The position numbers were made by a program, and so were the translations under genes. Positions 33,036 through 42,902 of a stretch of 64,000 nt of DNA are shown here, in pieces (positions within the stretch are counted from its first letter, which is position 1; the number at the start of each line of letters is the position of its first letter). The notes beneath the pieces are model-generated. The model saw only the letters and a list, made by a program, of their open reading frames with translations. It made no database searches and was not told the DNA's origin. Origin of the DNA: Ostreibacterium oceani (GTDB taxonomy: Bacteria; Pseudomonadota; Gammaproteobacteria; Cardiobacteriales; Ostreibacteriaceae); NCBI RefSeq assembly GCF_009362845.1, contig NZ_WHNW01000001.1, positions 269,889-333,888 of the forward strand, read 5' to 3'.

Positions 33036-36000
33036 ATGCTGACCTATATTAGCGAAAACTTATTGACTAGCGTCAAGTCGGAGATGCTGACCACGCTAGA
33101 TAAAACTGAGAATCGGGTTGCCGATATTTTTGAGTTTGGCGAGACGCACGGCTCAGAGGAAGTGATTCAGCAGATTCATAGTGTTCGTGGCGCACTATTA
33201 ATGCTTGCGGAAAAAGAAGCCGCCAGCTTATGTGACAGTATTTTACAGAGTATTAAAGATGCCATCCACCATGCGGCGTTTGAAAACGACGAATTGGCGG
33301 CGGCTTTTTTAAGTCTAAAGCAATACGTTATCTCGCTTTCCGCGAGTAAAAACGACACCTCGTCATTAATTAAGGCGCAAACGGGGCTTGCTACGCAAAA
33401 CAACGCACATCATTTTGGCGAAGACGAGCGTGCTATGCTAAAAAAGGCTGCCGACAAATTGCATGAATTAGGCGAATCTGATGATGAGGCATTATGGCAA
33501 TCTGTTTACAAGATAACCAAGGCAATCATTGGGTTAGTTAAAACGCTAGAGTCGTATGAGTTTATTTGGCTAACACAGCAGCTAAGTATTTTGAATATCA
33601 AACAAGAGATTAGTACTGAGGCAGCAGATAAAACACGCTACCTTACAACCTTTGCAAACTATCTATTACAGATTTCAGCGCACGGCGAAGCCTTAGGTTA
33701 TTACGAACCAGCGCAGCCTGTCATCGATCAATTGCAAGCGCTTACAAGCAATACAAGCAAGGCGCTGAAAAATGATTTTTCACCGCCTGCGTATAGTTTA
33801 CTGGCAGAGGATAGCGACATTAGTATCGTTTTTCCCATTTCAGCAGAAACCATAGAAACCATCGCTTTTTTAATTAAAAAGGAATTGGCGGTTTGTAAAA
33901 ATGCATTCGAAAATGCGCTTGCTGAGGATAAATTATCCGATAAATCAGTGCGTGCCAGTTTAAAAGCAGGAATGCACCTGCCAAAAGCAGCGTTTCATTT
34001 ATTGGCGTTTTATCCGGGTAATGCGCTAATCTATGATACAGAAACGATTTTGGATAACGGCCAATTTAATGCTGAGCAAATTGCTGAATATGCAAGAAAT
34101 TTAGTGCTAATTGAAGATGCGCTTTGGGGGTTGAAATACCTTGATAAAGACGGCGTTATCAATGCCCAAGAAAACCTTGAGAGGCAACAAGCACACGCTT
34201 TGTTTATGGTTGCAAATGCGGCAAAAGTCATCGTTGCTGATATGGGATATCACTTTTTTAAAGGTACCCGCGATCAGTTACTGGAACGATTTGATTCGCC
34301 CCAGCATTTAGATTTTATTCAGATTGCGAGCCAAGTACATCAATTTATGGCAGCTAGTCTATTATTGGGAGAAGATAAATTATCTAAATTGCTGGCGAAA
34401 ACTGAGCAAGCCCATTTGTTCGTTAGCGCACAGCCAGAGCTTATGCAGCAAAAACCCATTGCTAATGCTTATCTGGACTTGCTCGTTAGCTACGAAGTCG
34501 CTTTTGACCAGCTACATTCTGCCATGGCAGTCGATCGTCGCGCGTTAAAATTACTTGAAAACACACAAAAAAGATTTGCTTCAGTGATTAAATTTAGCGC
34601 TGATCAGGCCGTCGACGCGCCTTACGTGAGTCACACCAGCGCATCGAGTCAAGCAGACGAACCGTTTGATGGAATGACCGATGATGCGCTATTAACGGAC
34701 GGGCAGCAAGGGGCGATAGATAGCTTGCACGGGGAAGGTTTCAACACCGCGCAATCGGCTTTAGAAAAAGGCAGTACTGCACAAACAAATGGCGATGCAA
34801 GTGGCGATGCAAAAGCCGCCGACCAAGGGGTGCCCGCTGGCGAAGGTGGGCTGGGCGACAGCAGTGCTGGTTCAAGCCATTCCGATTCAAGTGGCTCGGG
34901 TTATGCCAGTCGAGCGGTGATAAATGAAAATATTCATTCACTTGCAACGGACGAAGTTGATGAGGAAATCCTCGACATTTTCCTTGAAGAAGGGATGGAT
35001 ATTGCCAAAAAATTAGCAGTGCTTGTCCCGAAATTGAAAGACAATTATTTTGACGAGACACTAGCGGGCGAGATACGCCGTGCCTACCATACCCTAAAAG
35101 GCTCTGGTCGAATGGTCGGTCTGAATGTTTTTGGTGAGTTTGCTTGGCAGCATGAAGAGCTATTTAACCGATCGCTGGCAGGCGAGTTCGCATTAAACGA
35201 TGATGCTTATGATTTGTTAATCAAATCAAATGAATTAATCAACCAGACCCTTAATACAAATCCATTTGCTGAAGACCGTGCTGCGCTGCTCATGGCGGCA
35301 GCGAGAGTCGAAGCCCTAAGAAATGAGCTATTGGGTAAAGACAAAAATGCGCAAGACATTAGTTCACTCAGCGAGTCTGATTTAGAGAGGCTAGCGGACA
35401 AGGTCGGCCAGTCAAAGGCACGGCAGAGTAGCGATGAACAGGCGATTGCGACGTTAGCCCAGCACCCTGCACTCGCTGATTCGGCGGATGGTGGGGAAAA
35501 CCACCATGAGAAAAAATCGACGGCTGGTAACGTGGTTGATGAAAATATTGACAAAATTGCCCAGACAGCGCAGTTAGTCGCGCAATCTGGTGATGTTGAT
35601 AGTCGCGATATGAGTGCGATGCTAAAAGCATTGGAACAAATCGACACCTCGAATCTCAATAGTGAACAATCGCAGATTTATGATGGGTTAACCGACATTG
35701 AAAATAGGTTGAGCGATTCTTGGAATAATCTGCCCTCACAGCAAAGCGCAGAAAAAATCGCAGGCGCGCTGAGCGCAATGGCCAGAGACAATTTAGCCGC
35801 ACAATTAGACGACACATTAGCCGATATTGATGAGATAAAATCTGCGTTGGCGCAACCCAAGATTGACTCGACTGAGACTGCAATCGATCATTTATCAAGC
35901 GCAACATCAAATGCGACTCAAGCACAATCGCTGTTTGACGCTTGGGCGCAAAACGGATTTGACTTTGGTGATGCATTTACGCGCTTAAAAGGCAATGTGA

Positions 36001-39000
36001 TTGAGACTGAACACCTTGTCAAGTCAGCCCAGCTAGATAATGTTGCACCGTTAGCTGAAAAGACCAGAGAAACACTCGACCAAGTTGAAACCAGAGCAGA
36101 TAAAGATAAGCCGCTAACGCAATCGGTTACGCAACCCATCGCCAATGCCATTACAGAAATCAGCCAGTTGCTGCAAAGCATTCAATCTGGGAAAACTGGC
36201 GCGCGCATTAACCCACAGACCTTGCAGGCGCTAGATACGGCGGTTGATGAGCTGAATAAAAACTATCAGCAAGTCCGATCTGCGTTGTCAGCAGCGGATA
36301 GTGAGGCTGCGACGGGTGAAGCAAGCGCGTCGGAGATAGACACTGCGGGAACAAACAGCGAAAACCAATTACCCGATCAGCCGACGACTTCGCCATTTAA
36401 TCAAACGCCTAGCACAGCAGCCGTTGATACAAGCGTTACAGACGAAGAGCAGCCGCTGCCTCAAGGTCGGCAAAAGGGTAGTGAACAAGTCGCCACGTTC
36501 TTGGAAACAGCAAGACCAAAGGTCCAAGCTTCCAAGTCCAATTTTTCTGAATGGGAAGCGTCCGCATTTCAGGCACGCGTTCCGCTCAATAAATTGCGCG
36601 ATAACATCGATGAGGTCAAGCGCGCAGGCAATCAAATAGAATACATTGACAATCAATTAGTTACCCAGTCGCTAACTGACACGTTAGATCAAGTCGCAGA
36701 CCACCCTGAACCCCCTCAGCCAATAGTGACTGAGCCAGTAAAGTGGGCGATTGATGATTTAGACCGTATGCACGAAGATTTGGCGAGTGGCAAGTCAGGA
36801 GAAGCGCGACCAGAGATTCTAGATGCGTTAATGCAAGCAAATTTGTCAATGCAACCACAATCAAGCGCAGCCCAGCAGCCACATTCAGATACGGCTGGGT
36901 TTGATATTAAACAGGTTGCACAGCAAATTATTGACGATTTGGGTACGGGAAATGAAGCAAACTACGATGCGGTAAGTCATGCAGCGTCATTTGGACAAAC
37001 GCTTGCACAAACCGCGCCACAAACAATGTCCCCGCCGCAAGTGCCCTCGCAGCAGGTGCCCTCTCAGCAAGTGCCTATACCACAGGCACCTGTGTCAAGC
37101 TACTTGGGTCAGCCGGGCGAGCTAACCCAGCAGTTAGAAAAATTTAAAAAAGCCTTATCGTCAAACGCGCCAAGTGAGTCAAAAAATGCGCTTGAATCTT
37201 CAGATTTGTCTTCAGGCCAGTCTGCTGACCAAGCATCATCGCTACCGTTTGATTTTTCTGAAGCAATTGATTCGGTTTATGATATTGAAGCGTCCATTGA
37301 CGAAAAAAATGCGCCATCATGGACTTGGGATATGCTAGCCAGCATAGAAGATACATTAATTGGTATGCAAGGCAAGGCTTTGTCTCCCGCTAATGCAGAC
37401 CTGCAAAAAGTCGAAAAAGCGCTAGACGCACTGGCAGATTCAAGCCGAGTGACGCCTAAGATGGCGAAAAATATCATCAATGATCTCATGGGGCTTCGCG
37501 CAGGGCTTCCTGGGCGAAGACAATACAGCGATACCCTTGAGAAATTCAATGAGCGCGCTGAGGACATTATTGAATCGACCGATACGGCTTATGCTGATTG
37601 GGCTTCTGCTGGATTTACCCCTGATGTTGAGTCGTTGGATAGCCTCATTGATCAAGTTGGTGCCATTAATCAAGTGGCAAACGAGGTAGACTACGGTGAA
37701 GCGGCAGAGCTATCCAGCCTGGTCGATTCGGTGCTAAATCGGATTAAATCTGAGCAAGTTAAGCCGTTTACCCCCGTTTCGGATAGCGTAAGCGAAGCGC
37801 TGGAGGAAATTGCCAGCGCGAAAGCGCGTGTCGACACAGGTAGCCGTAGTGAAAAATACCCTGAGCTACTTTCCGACTTAGACAGCCATGCGAAGGCTGA
37901 GCAAATAGGAGAGCCAATCTCAGGGTTGAATCAAGGCGCTGCATTAGTAGGACAAGCGGATTCACAAGATTCACAAGACGATTCACAAGACCATGCGAGT
38001 TCGGGCCATGCGAGTGACGCCAATACAGCAGACTTGGCACTCTCAGCGAAAAACACAGTACAGAAATCAACGCAAGCAGCAGCGCAAGACTACGAAAGCA
38101 GTAAAGACCAAAGCAGTAAAGACCAAAGCAGCCATGAAGCGCTTGTTGCGCCCGAATTGCCAGCGGCACAAGTCGCATTTTCTGAAAGGGCAGAGCAGCC
38201 CATTTCGAGTTCGAAGCAGCATTATAGTGCATGGCAAGCGGAAAATTATAACGCAAGCGAGCCGCTACAAGCGCTGACCACTGACGTACAGGGCATCAAC
38301 GAAGCGGCACAAGTCGCCGCGTATCAAGATGCAGAAGATTTAAGCCAGCATGTGACGGATATATTATCTCGGCTAGCGCAAGAGCAGGTTGTTCCTTCGA
38401 CAGCGACGGCGCAAACGATTGAATCAGCGTTGAATGAATTTTCGGGAATTCAAGAATCAACTGGGCAGGGTAAAGTGGCAACGGTTAGTCAAACCGTTGT
38501 CCAGCAGACACAAAAACAAGCACAAACTGAAGTACTAGGCGAGCCGATTTACACGAGTTTATCTGAGTCAGCGCTATCTGAGTCAGCGCTATCCGAAGCG
38601 GCGCTAAATACGCTAGACGCAAGTACCACATCAGGCGCAAGCACTGCATCAGCACCAGTGGAGAAGGCGACTTTTGATGCAAGCCGTCCTGAAATTAAAT
38701 TAGACCAAGTCGATGACAATATAAAAACGGCCCTTTCTGACGCGCATGCTAGCCTAGTTCCTGACCAAAAACCTGCCGCAAGTCCTGATGGAAATGCTGA
38801 TGGGAATGCTGATGGGAATACTGATGGGAATGCTGATGGAGCGCTTGGTACATCGTCGGCTATAGACGCAACGAATTCGTTGGATTTGGATATGGCATCC
38901 ACGGTTTATGAGGCTTTCGCTAGACAAGCACCGCAGCACATCGAGCGTTCATTTGAACAATTTGAAGATTGGCAAGCCAGTGACTTTGTAGACCAAGCAC

Positions 39001-42000
39001 CTTTGCAAGGACTACATAGTAGCGTAGATACGATTACTGATATTGCTAAATCAAGTGAGTTTCAGTCAGGCACGCGTTTAGGAGAAGCAGTCAGTGAGGT
39101 CCTGAGCCAAATTGCGAGAGACGGACTTACACCCGATGAAATTACGACAGACTATATTAAATCATCACTAGAAGCATTCCAGCAAAGTAGCCAAGCGATT
39201 CAAGCCCAAGCATCAGAAGGGGTTGAAATCGATGATGCATTAATTGATAGCGTTAGAAATCAAGCCATTGCGATTGCGGCGCAACAAAATCAAGAGACTG
39301 AATCTCAAGCAGGCAAAGCCGATACCGCCGCAACTGATGCCAGCGAAACCGATACCAGCGAAACCGACACCAGCGAAACCGATACATCAGGTGCCGCTGA
39401 GGCACCAGCGCTTAGCATGGCATCTCAAGTTTATCAGGAATTTGCTGATCAAGCACCACCATATATCGAACAGTCATTCGAACAGTTTGAAGACTGGGAA
39501 GCCAGTGCATTTACTGATCAGTCTACGTTGATTAATCTAAACGATAGCGTGGCAAAAATAACCCACATCGCTAAATCAACTGCATTTGATTCGGCGTTTC
39601 AACTTGGCGAAGCGGTTGGCGGGGTGCTTGGACAATTGGCGCAGCGCGACCAAGCACCGAATACTGAAACGACCGAAGCCATCGAAGCCTCATTAAGCGC
39701 CTTTGATTATAGCGCCAAAGCGATTCAAAATAATGCAGACGACATTGACATTGATCCGGCACTCATTGACCGCATTAATGCGCAGAAGGATTTGTACCCG
39801 ACTGATGCGATCGACGAATTAGGCGTAATGCCAACAGAGGATGCCGAAGCGCAGTCTGCTGAAACAGCGAATGAAATAGCGAATGAAATAGAGGCAGAGG
39901 GTGAAGTAGCAGCCGAAATAGCAGCCGAAAGAGCAACTGAAGTTGGCATTGAGGATGCGACGCCAGAGGCGCGCGCAGACGATGAGGCGGAGGCAACCCA
40001 GCAGCCATACTCCGTTACCGATGAAAACTCACACGCCTTTGGTGATGATGCCGATGGAGCCGTGGCATTTAATGACCCGAACAACCTAGACAGTACCATC
40101 TTAGATATTTTCATCGATGAAGCCAAGGAAATCCTGCAGCGTAATGAAATAAGCTTGCAAGAGTGGGGCGCATCGCACGATAATTTGAGCGCAGTACAAG
40201 AGCTGCAGCGTGGTATGCACACCCTAAAAGGCGGTGCGCGAATGGCAGAGATGACGGTTTTGGGTGATTTGTCGCACTACACTGAGAGTTTGTTGGATTT
40301 GATTGTTGAAGGCACCATTGCTAACAAGGACGCTGCGCATGTACTGCTGTCAGAAGGTCACGAGATTTCAAAAGACATGGTGTTTGCTGCAGAATCGAAG
40401 CGTTATATTTATGCTTCACCCCATTTTTTGCAGCGCCTTAGCGACTTTATCGAGAAAGAAACAGGCAAAGGGCTTGATATTAAAGCCCCAACGCGAGAAA
40501 TTGCTGCGGTTGATTTAGAAAGTCGTCCAACGCCTGCACAAACCACCAAAGACAAGTCTACAACGACTAAGAAGCCTTACAACATCCGTCTGCAATCGGA
40601 TTTGATTGAGAAACTATCCGCGTTAGCGGGAGAAGACGCGATAACTCGCGCGCGAATAGAGCGTAGCACAACCGAGCATGGTTTTCAGTTATCCGAATTG
40701 ACGCAAACGATTGTTCGTGTTTCTGAGCAACTACGTCGCTTAGAAAATGAAACAGAGACACAGATTTTATTCCGCCATGAAACCGACTTGCTCAAAGAAG
40801 AGGAGTTTGATCCGCTAGAGCTCGACCGTTTTTCGGAGATACAACAATTATCACGTTCGCTTTCTGAGTCGATTGATGATTTAGGCAATATTCGTGAGAC
40901 GCTGCATAATCAGTTAGACGATGTCAAGCAGGCGTTACGTGAGCAAGGCAATATTCAGCGTGAATTACAAGACAGCATCTTGTCAGCGACATTGGCAAGG
41001 TTTGATACGCTGGAATCGCGGCTCGCTCGGATTGTCGATCAAGTCGCAAATGAGCAAGGCAAGGAAGTGGAGTTACAAATTTATGGCGGTCAAGTTGAAA
41101 TTGAGCGCAATATGCTTGAAGATTTGCTCCCTGGATTCGAGCATACCATTAGAAATTCGTTGGCGCATGGTATTGAATTACCACAAGACAGAGAAGCGGT
41201 AGGCAAGCCCCGCAAAGGCCGTATTCGTATCGGAGTTAGGCGAGAGGGCGCAGAAGTCTGGTTTGTTATCGCAGATGATGGCTGTGGTGCTAATTTGTCT
41301 CGTATCCGCAATAAGGCTGAAAAACTGGGTATATTAGATGCCGATAAAGCCAACGACAAAAACTACCTTTTACAGTTGTTGTTTGAGCCAGGTTTTAGTA
41401 CGGCCGAAACCACCACACAGTTATCGGGACGAGGGATTGGTTTGGACGTCTTGCGTGAGGTCGTTCATGCGCGCCAAGGCAGTATCGAGATTGAAACCGA
41501 AGAAAACAAAGGCATGGCTACTTCGATTCGCCTCCCATTTACTATGTCGGTCACAGACGCGTTGATTGTCAAAATCGGCGAATATACTTATGCAACACCG
41601 ATTGCATCGATTGAAGGGGTTGCCAGAATTTCAATAGAAACTTATGGCAAGTTTGCCAACGGTGAAGTGGTTTACCACCACTACGGACAAAAGCGCTATC
41701 GACTCGAAAGCTTGTTAAATTATATTGACCCGAATGCAGAAAAAGTCAATTCGGCATTCGGTGTTCCTGTGTTGTTAATTCGTGTTGGGTCTGAACGACT
41801 GGCGTTAGAGGTCGAAGAGATTTACACGCGCCAAGAAATCATTATAAAATCGGTCAATATTCAATTAACCACGATTCCAGGTGTCGTTGGCGCCGCTATT
41901 TTGGATAATGGTCAACCCGTTGCTGTTGTTGAAATGGCAACACTGGGTCGGCAATTCTTACAACATCTGGCGATGGATACCCCGCAGCAAGTATCGTTAG

Positions 42001-42410
42001 TTCAACAGAATAAAGAAGAAGCCCTAGAAACGCGACTCAAAGTCTTGGTCGTTGATGATTCGATTACCATGCGCAAAATCACCACCAAAATTTTGGCGCG
42101 ATACGATATCGAAGCGCAAACCGCCAAAGATGGTGTTGATGCCATTAACGCCATTGCTGACTGGATACCCGACCTCATCTTATTAGACATAGAAATGCCA
42201 CGGATGGATGGTTTTGAGTTTGCGACACATGTCAGAAACGATAGTATTTACGAACATATCCCAATTATTATGATTACTTCGCGACACGGCGAAAAACACC
42301 GTAGGCGCGCGGCGAACATTGGCGTAAATGGCTATTTAGGCAAGCCCTATACCGATGATGTATTAATCAAAGAGATAGAGTCTGTCTTAGACACAAAATT
42401 AAAAAGGTAA
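33036..42410 (+). CDS. chpA: ChpA, giant CheA-type histidine kinase of the Pil-Chp system
   Basis: 3124 residues; Pseudomonas ChpA is about 2470. Domains: an N-terminal FimL/Hpt-like region (1-560) lacking a clear phospho-His; one true Hpt near residue 685 (AYHTLKGSGRMVG); six degenerate Hpt-like repeats between about 956 and 2250, each with F-x-x-W and L-x-x-x-V-x-x-I but no HTLKG; a second true Hpt near 2395 (MHTLKGGARM); a dimerisation coiled coil; HATPase (about 2690-2835) with RNSLAHGIE, ADDGCGAN and GRGIGLD; a CheW domain (about 2840-2980); and a receiver domain (2999-3124) with VVDDSITMRK and LLDIEMPRMDG (Asp 3051). Low-complexity linkers with short tandem repeats join the Hpt-like modules. 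It phosphorylates PilG and PilH. Confidence 0.93.
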   Translation: MLTYISENLLTSVKSEMLTTLDKTENRVADIFEFGETHGSEEVIQQIHSVRGALLMLAEKEAASLCDSILQSIKDAIHHAAFENDELAAAFLSLKQYVISLSASKNDTSSLIKAQTGLATQNNAHHFGEDERAMLKKAADKLHELGESDDEALWQSVYKITKAIIGLVKTLESYEFIWLTQQLSILNIKQEISTEAADKTRYLTTFANYLLQISAHGEALGYYEPAQPVIDQLQALTSNTSKALKNDFSPPAYSLLAEDSDISIVFPISAETIETIAFLIKKELAVCKNAFENALAEDKLSDKSVRASLKAGMHLPKAAFHLLAFYPGNALIYDTETILDNGQFNAEQIAEYARNLVLIEDALWGLKYLDKDGVINAQENLERQQAHALFMVANAAKVIVADMGYHFFKGTRDQLLERFDSPQHLDFIQIASQVHQFMAASLLLGEDKLSKLLAKTEQAHLFVSAQPELMQQKPIANAYLDLLVSYEVAFDQLHSAMAVDRRALKLLENTQKRFASVIKFSADQAVDAPYVSHTSASSQADEPFDGMTDDALLTDGQQGAIDSLHGEGFNTAQSALEKGSTAQTNGDASGDAKAADQGVPAGEGGLGDSSAGSSHSDSSGSGYASRAVINENIHSLATDEVDEEILDIFLEEGMDIAKKLAVLVPKLKDNYFDETLAGEIRRAYHTLKGSGRMVGLNVFGEFAWQHEELFNRSLAGEFALNDDAYDLLIKSNELINQTLNTNPFAEDRAALLMAAARVEALRNELLGKDKNAQDISSLSESDLERLADKVGQSKARQSSDEQAIATLAQHPALADSADGGENHHEKKSTAGNVVDENIDKIAQTAQLVAQSGDVDSRDMSAMLKALEQIDTSNLNSEQSQIYDGLTDIENRLSDSWNNLPSQQSAEKIAGALSAMARDNLAAQLDDTLADIDEIKSALAQPKIDSTETAIDHLSSATSNATQAQSLFDAWAQNGFDFGDAFTRLKGNVIETEHLVKSAQLDNVAPLAEKTRETLDQVETRADKDKPLTQSVTQPIANAITEISQLLQSIQSGKTGARINPQTLQALDTAVDELNKNYQQVRSALSAADSEAATGEASASEIDTAGTNSENQLPDQPTTSPFNQTPSTAAVDTSVTDEEQPLPQGRQKGSEQVATFLETARPKVQASKSNFSEWEASAFQARVPLNKLRDNIDEVKRAGNQIEYIDNQLVTQSLTDTLDQVADHPEPPQPIVTEPVKWAIDDLDRMHEDLASGKSGEARPEILDALMQANLSMQPQSSAAQQPHSDTAGFDIKQVAQQIIDDLGTGNEANYDAVSHAASFGQTLAQTAPQTMSPPQVPSQQVPSQQVPIPQAPVSSYLGQPGELTQQLEKFKKALSSNAPSESKNALESSDLSSGQSADQASSLPFDFSEAIDSVYDIEASIDEKNAPSWTWDMLASIEDTLIGMQGKALSPANADLQKVEKALDALADSSRVTPKMAKNIINDLMGLRAGLPGRRQYSDTLEKFNERAEDIIESTDTAYADWASAGFTPDVESLDSLIDQVGAINQVANEVDYGEAAELSSLVDSVLNRIKSEQVKPFTPVSDSVSEALEEIASAKARVDTGSRSEKYPELLSDLDSHAKAEQIGEPISGLNQGAALVGQADSQDSQDDSQDHASSGHASDANTADLALSAKNTVQKSTQAAAQDYESSKDQSSKDQSSHEALVAPELPAAQVAFSERAEQPISSSKQHYSAWQAENYNASEPLQALTTDVQGINEAAQVAAYQDAEDLSQHVTDILSRLAQEQVVPSTATAQTIESALNEFSGIQESTGQGKVATVSQTVVQQTQKQAQTEVLGEPIYTSLSESALSESALSEAALNTLDASTTSGASTASAPVEKATFDASRPEIKLDQVDDNIKTALSDAHASLVPDQKPAASPDGNADGNADGNTDGNADGALGTSSAIDATNSLDLDMASTVYEAFARQAPQHIERSFEQFEDWQASDFVDQAPLQGLHSSVDTITDIAKSSEFQSGTRLGEAVSEVLSQIARDGLTPDEITTDYIKSSLEAFQQSSQAIQAQASEGVEIDDALIDSVRNQAIAIAAQQNQETESQAGKADTAATDASETDTSETDTSETDTSGAAEAPALSMASQVYQEFADQAPPYIEQSFEQFEDWEASAFTDQSTLINLNDSVAKITHIAKSTAFDSAFQLGEAVGGVLGQLAQRDQAPNTETTEAIEASLSAFDYSAKAIQNNADDIDIDPALIDRINAQKDLYPTDAIDELGVMPTEDAEAQSAETANEIANEIEAEGEVAAEIAAERATEVGIEDATPEARADDEAEATQQPYSVTDENSHAFGDDADGAVAFNDPNNLDSTILDIFIDEAKEILQRNEISLQEWGASHDNLSAVQELQRGMHTLKGGARMAEMTVLGDLSHYTESLLDLIVEGTIANKDAAHVLLSEGHEISKDMVFAAESKRYIYASPHFLQRLSDFIEKETGKGLDIKAPTREIAAVDLESRPTPAQTTKDKSTTTKKPYNIRLQSDLIEKLSALAGEDAITRARIERSTTEHGFQLSELTQTIVRVSEQLRRLENETETQILFRHETDLLKEEEFDPLELDRFSEIQQLSRSLSESIDDLGNIRETLHNQLDDVKQALREQGNIQRELQDSILSATLARFDTLESRLARIVDQVANEQGKEVELQIYGGQVEIERNMLEDLLPGFEHTIRNSLAHGIELPQDREAVGKPRKGRIRIGVRREGAEVWFVIADDGCGANLSRIRNKAEKLGILDADKANDKNYLLQLLFEPGFSTAETTTQLSGRGIGLDVLREVVHARQGSIEIETEENKGMATSIRLPFTMSVTDALIVKIGEYTYATPIASIEGVARISIETYGKFANGEVVYHHYGQKRYRLESLLNYIDPNAEKVNSAFGVPVLLIRVGSERLALEVEEIYTRQEIIIKSVNIQLTTIPGVVGAAILDNGQPVAVVEMATLGRQFLQHLAMDTPQQVSLVQQNKEEALETRLKVLVVDDSITMRKITTKILARYDIEAQTAKDGVDAINAIADWIPDLILLDIEMPRMDGFEFATHVRNDSIYEHIPIIMITSRHGEKHRRRAANIGVNGYLGKPYTDDVLIKEIESVLDTKLKR
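35900..36250 (+). repeat. ChpA degenerate Hpt-like repeat 1
   Basis: Residues about 956-1072: LFDAWAQNGFDFGDAFTRL then GNVIETEHLVKSAQ. Aligns by eye with the other repeats and with the helix A/B part of the C-terminal Hpt, but lacks HTLKG. Confidence 0.55.
36479..36840 (+). repeat. ChpA degenerate Hpt-like repeat 2
   Basis: Residues about 1149-1269: NFSEWEASAFQARVPLNKL then DNIDEVKRAGNQIEY. The phospho-His position is occupied by a non-His residue. Confidence 0.6.
37517..37890 (+). repeat. ChpA degenerate Hpt-like repeat 3
   Basis: Residues about 1495-1619: AYADWASAGFTPDVESLDSL then DQVGAINQVANEVDY, LSSLVDSVLNRI. Confidence 0.6.
38164..38500 (+). repeat. ChpA degenerate Hpt-like repeat 4
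   Basis: Residues about 1710-1822: HYSAWQAENYNASEPLQAL then TDVQGINEAAQVAAY, LSQHVTDILSRLA. Confidence 0.6.
38785..38840 (+). repeat. 12-bp tandem repeat in a ChpA linker
   Basis: About four copies of GATGGGAATGCT-like units encoding Asn-Ala-Asp-Gly repeats between degenerate repeats 4 and 5. Similar short duplications occur at 38556-38600 (LSESALSESALSEAAL) and 39338-39390 (SETDTSETDTSETDTS). Confidence 0.85.
38890..39260 (+). repeat. ChpA degenerate Hpt-like repeat 5
   Basis: Residues about 1952-2075: SFEQFEDWQASDFVDQAPL then SSVDTITDIAKSSEF, LGEAVSEVLSQIA. Very close to repeat 6, so a recent duplication. Confidence 0.65.
39415..39780 (+). repeat. ChpA degenerate Hpt-like repeat 6
   Basis: Residues about 2127-2249: SFEQFEDWEASAFTDQSTL then DSVAKITHIAKSTAF, LGEAVGGVLGQLA. 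Nearest neighbour of repeat 5 in sequence and place. Confidence 0.65.
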
Positions 42411-42416
42411 TATACG

Positions 42417-42890
42417 GTGGAAAATTTAGAAGTTTTGTTTATTCCTATTGGTCAACGGGCCATTATTGTGCCGAAAAGTTTGATTGAATATATCTTGCCT
42501 TATGCACCGCCGTTACCCTCTGAGTACGCACACCCAACCTTGGTAGGCTCGTTAATCTATAAAAATAGAAAAGTCCCCGTGATGGATTTAGCCAAATTGG
42601 ATGACGAAAATCCCCCCAGTGCTAAAAAACACCCAAGCGGCGAGAAAAATAACTTTCGCTTAATCATTGTGTCCTCTGTTTCAGAAGCCAGTCCTTTTTT
42701 GAGTTATGCACTGATTGCAACTGCGCCGCCTAGAATTTTTAATATCGCCGCCAATACGGTAGAAGAGCTCGATGAACCCCATTCTGATTTATTTTATAGT
42801 AAAATAAAGTTTGGTAGCGAATTGTCGTATCAATACGCCTATGTCCCAGCGCTAGACAACATTGAGTCTAGCATTTTGGCAACCCACTAA
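42417..42890 (+). CDS. chpC: ChpC-like second CheW-type adaptor
   Basis: 157 residues with a GTG start after AAGGT, six bases from the chpA stop. A divergent CheW fold: LFIPIGQRAIIVPKSLIEYILPY, LVGSLIYKNRKVPVMDLAKL and FLSYALIATAPPRIFNI. Matches the position and character of Pseudomonas ChpC, a second CheW that links other receptors to ChpA. No ChpB methylesterase or PilK methyltransferase gene follows, so receptor adaptation genes are missing here. Confidence 0.8.
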   Translation: MENLEVLFIPIGQRAIIVPKSLIEYILPYAPPLPSEYAHPTLVGSLIYKNRKVPVMDLAKLDDENPPSAKKHPSGEKNNFRLIIVSSVSEASPFLSYALIATAPPRIFNIAANTVEELDEPHSDLFYSKIKFGSELSYQYAYVPALDNIESSILATH

Positions 42891-42902
42891 TGGTTTAAAA
42901 TA

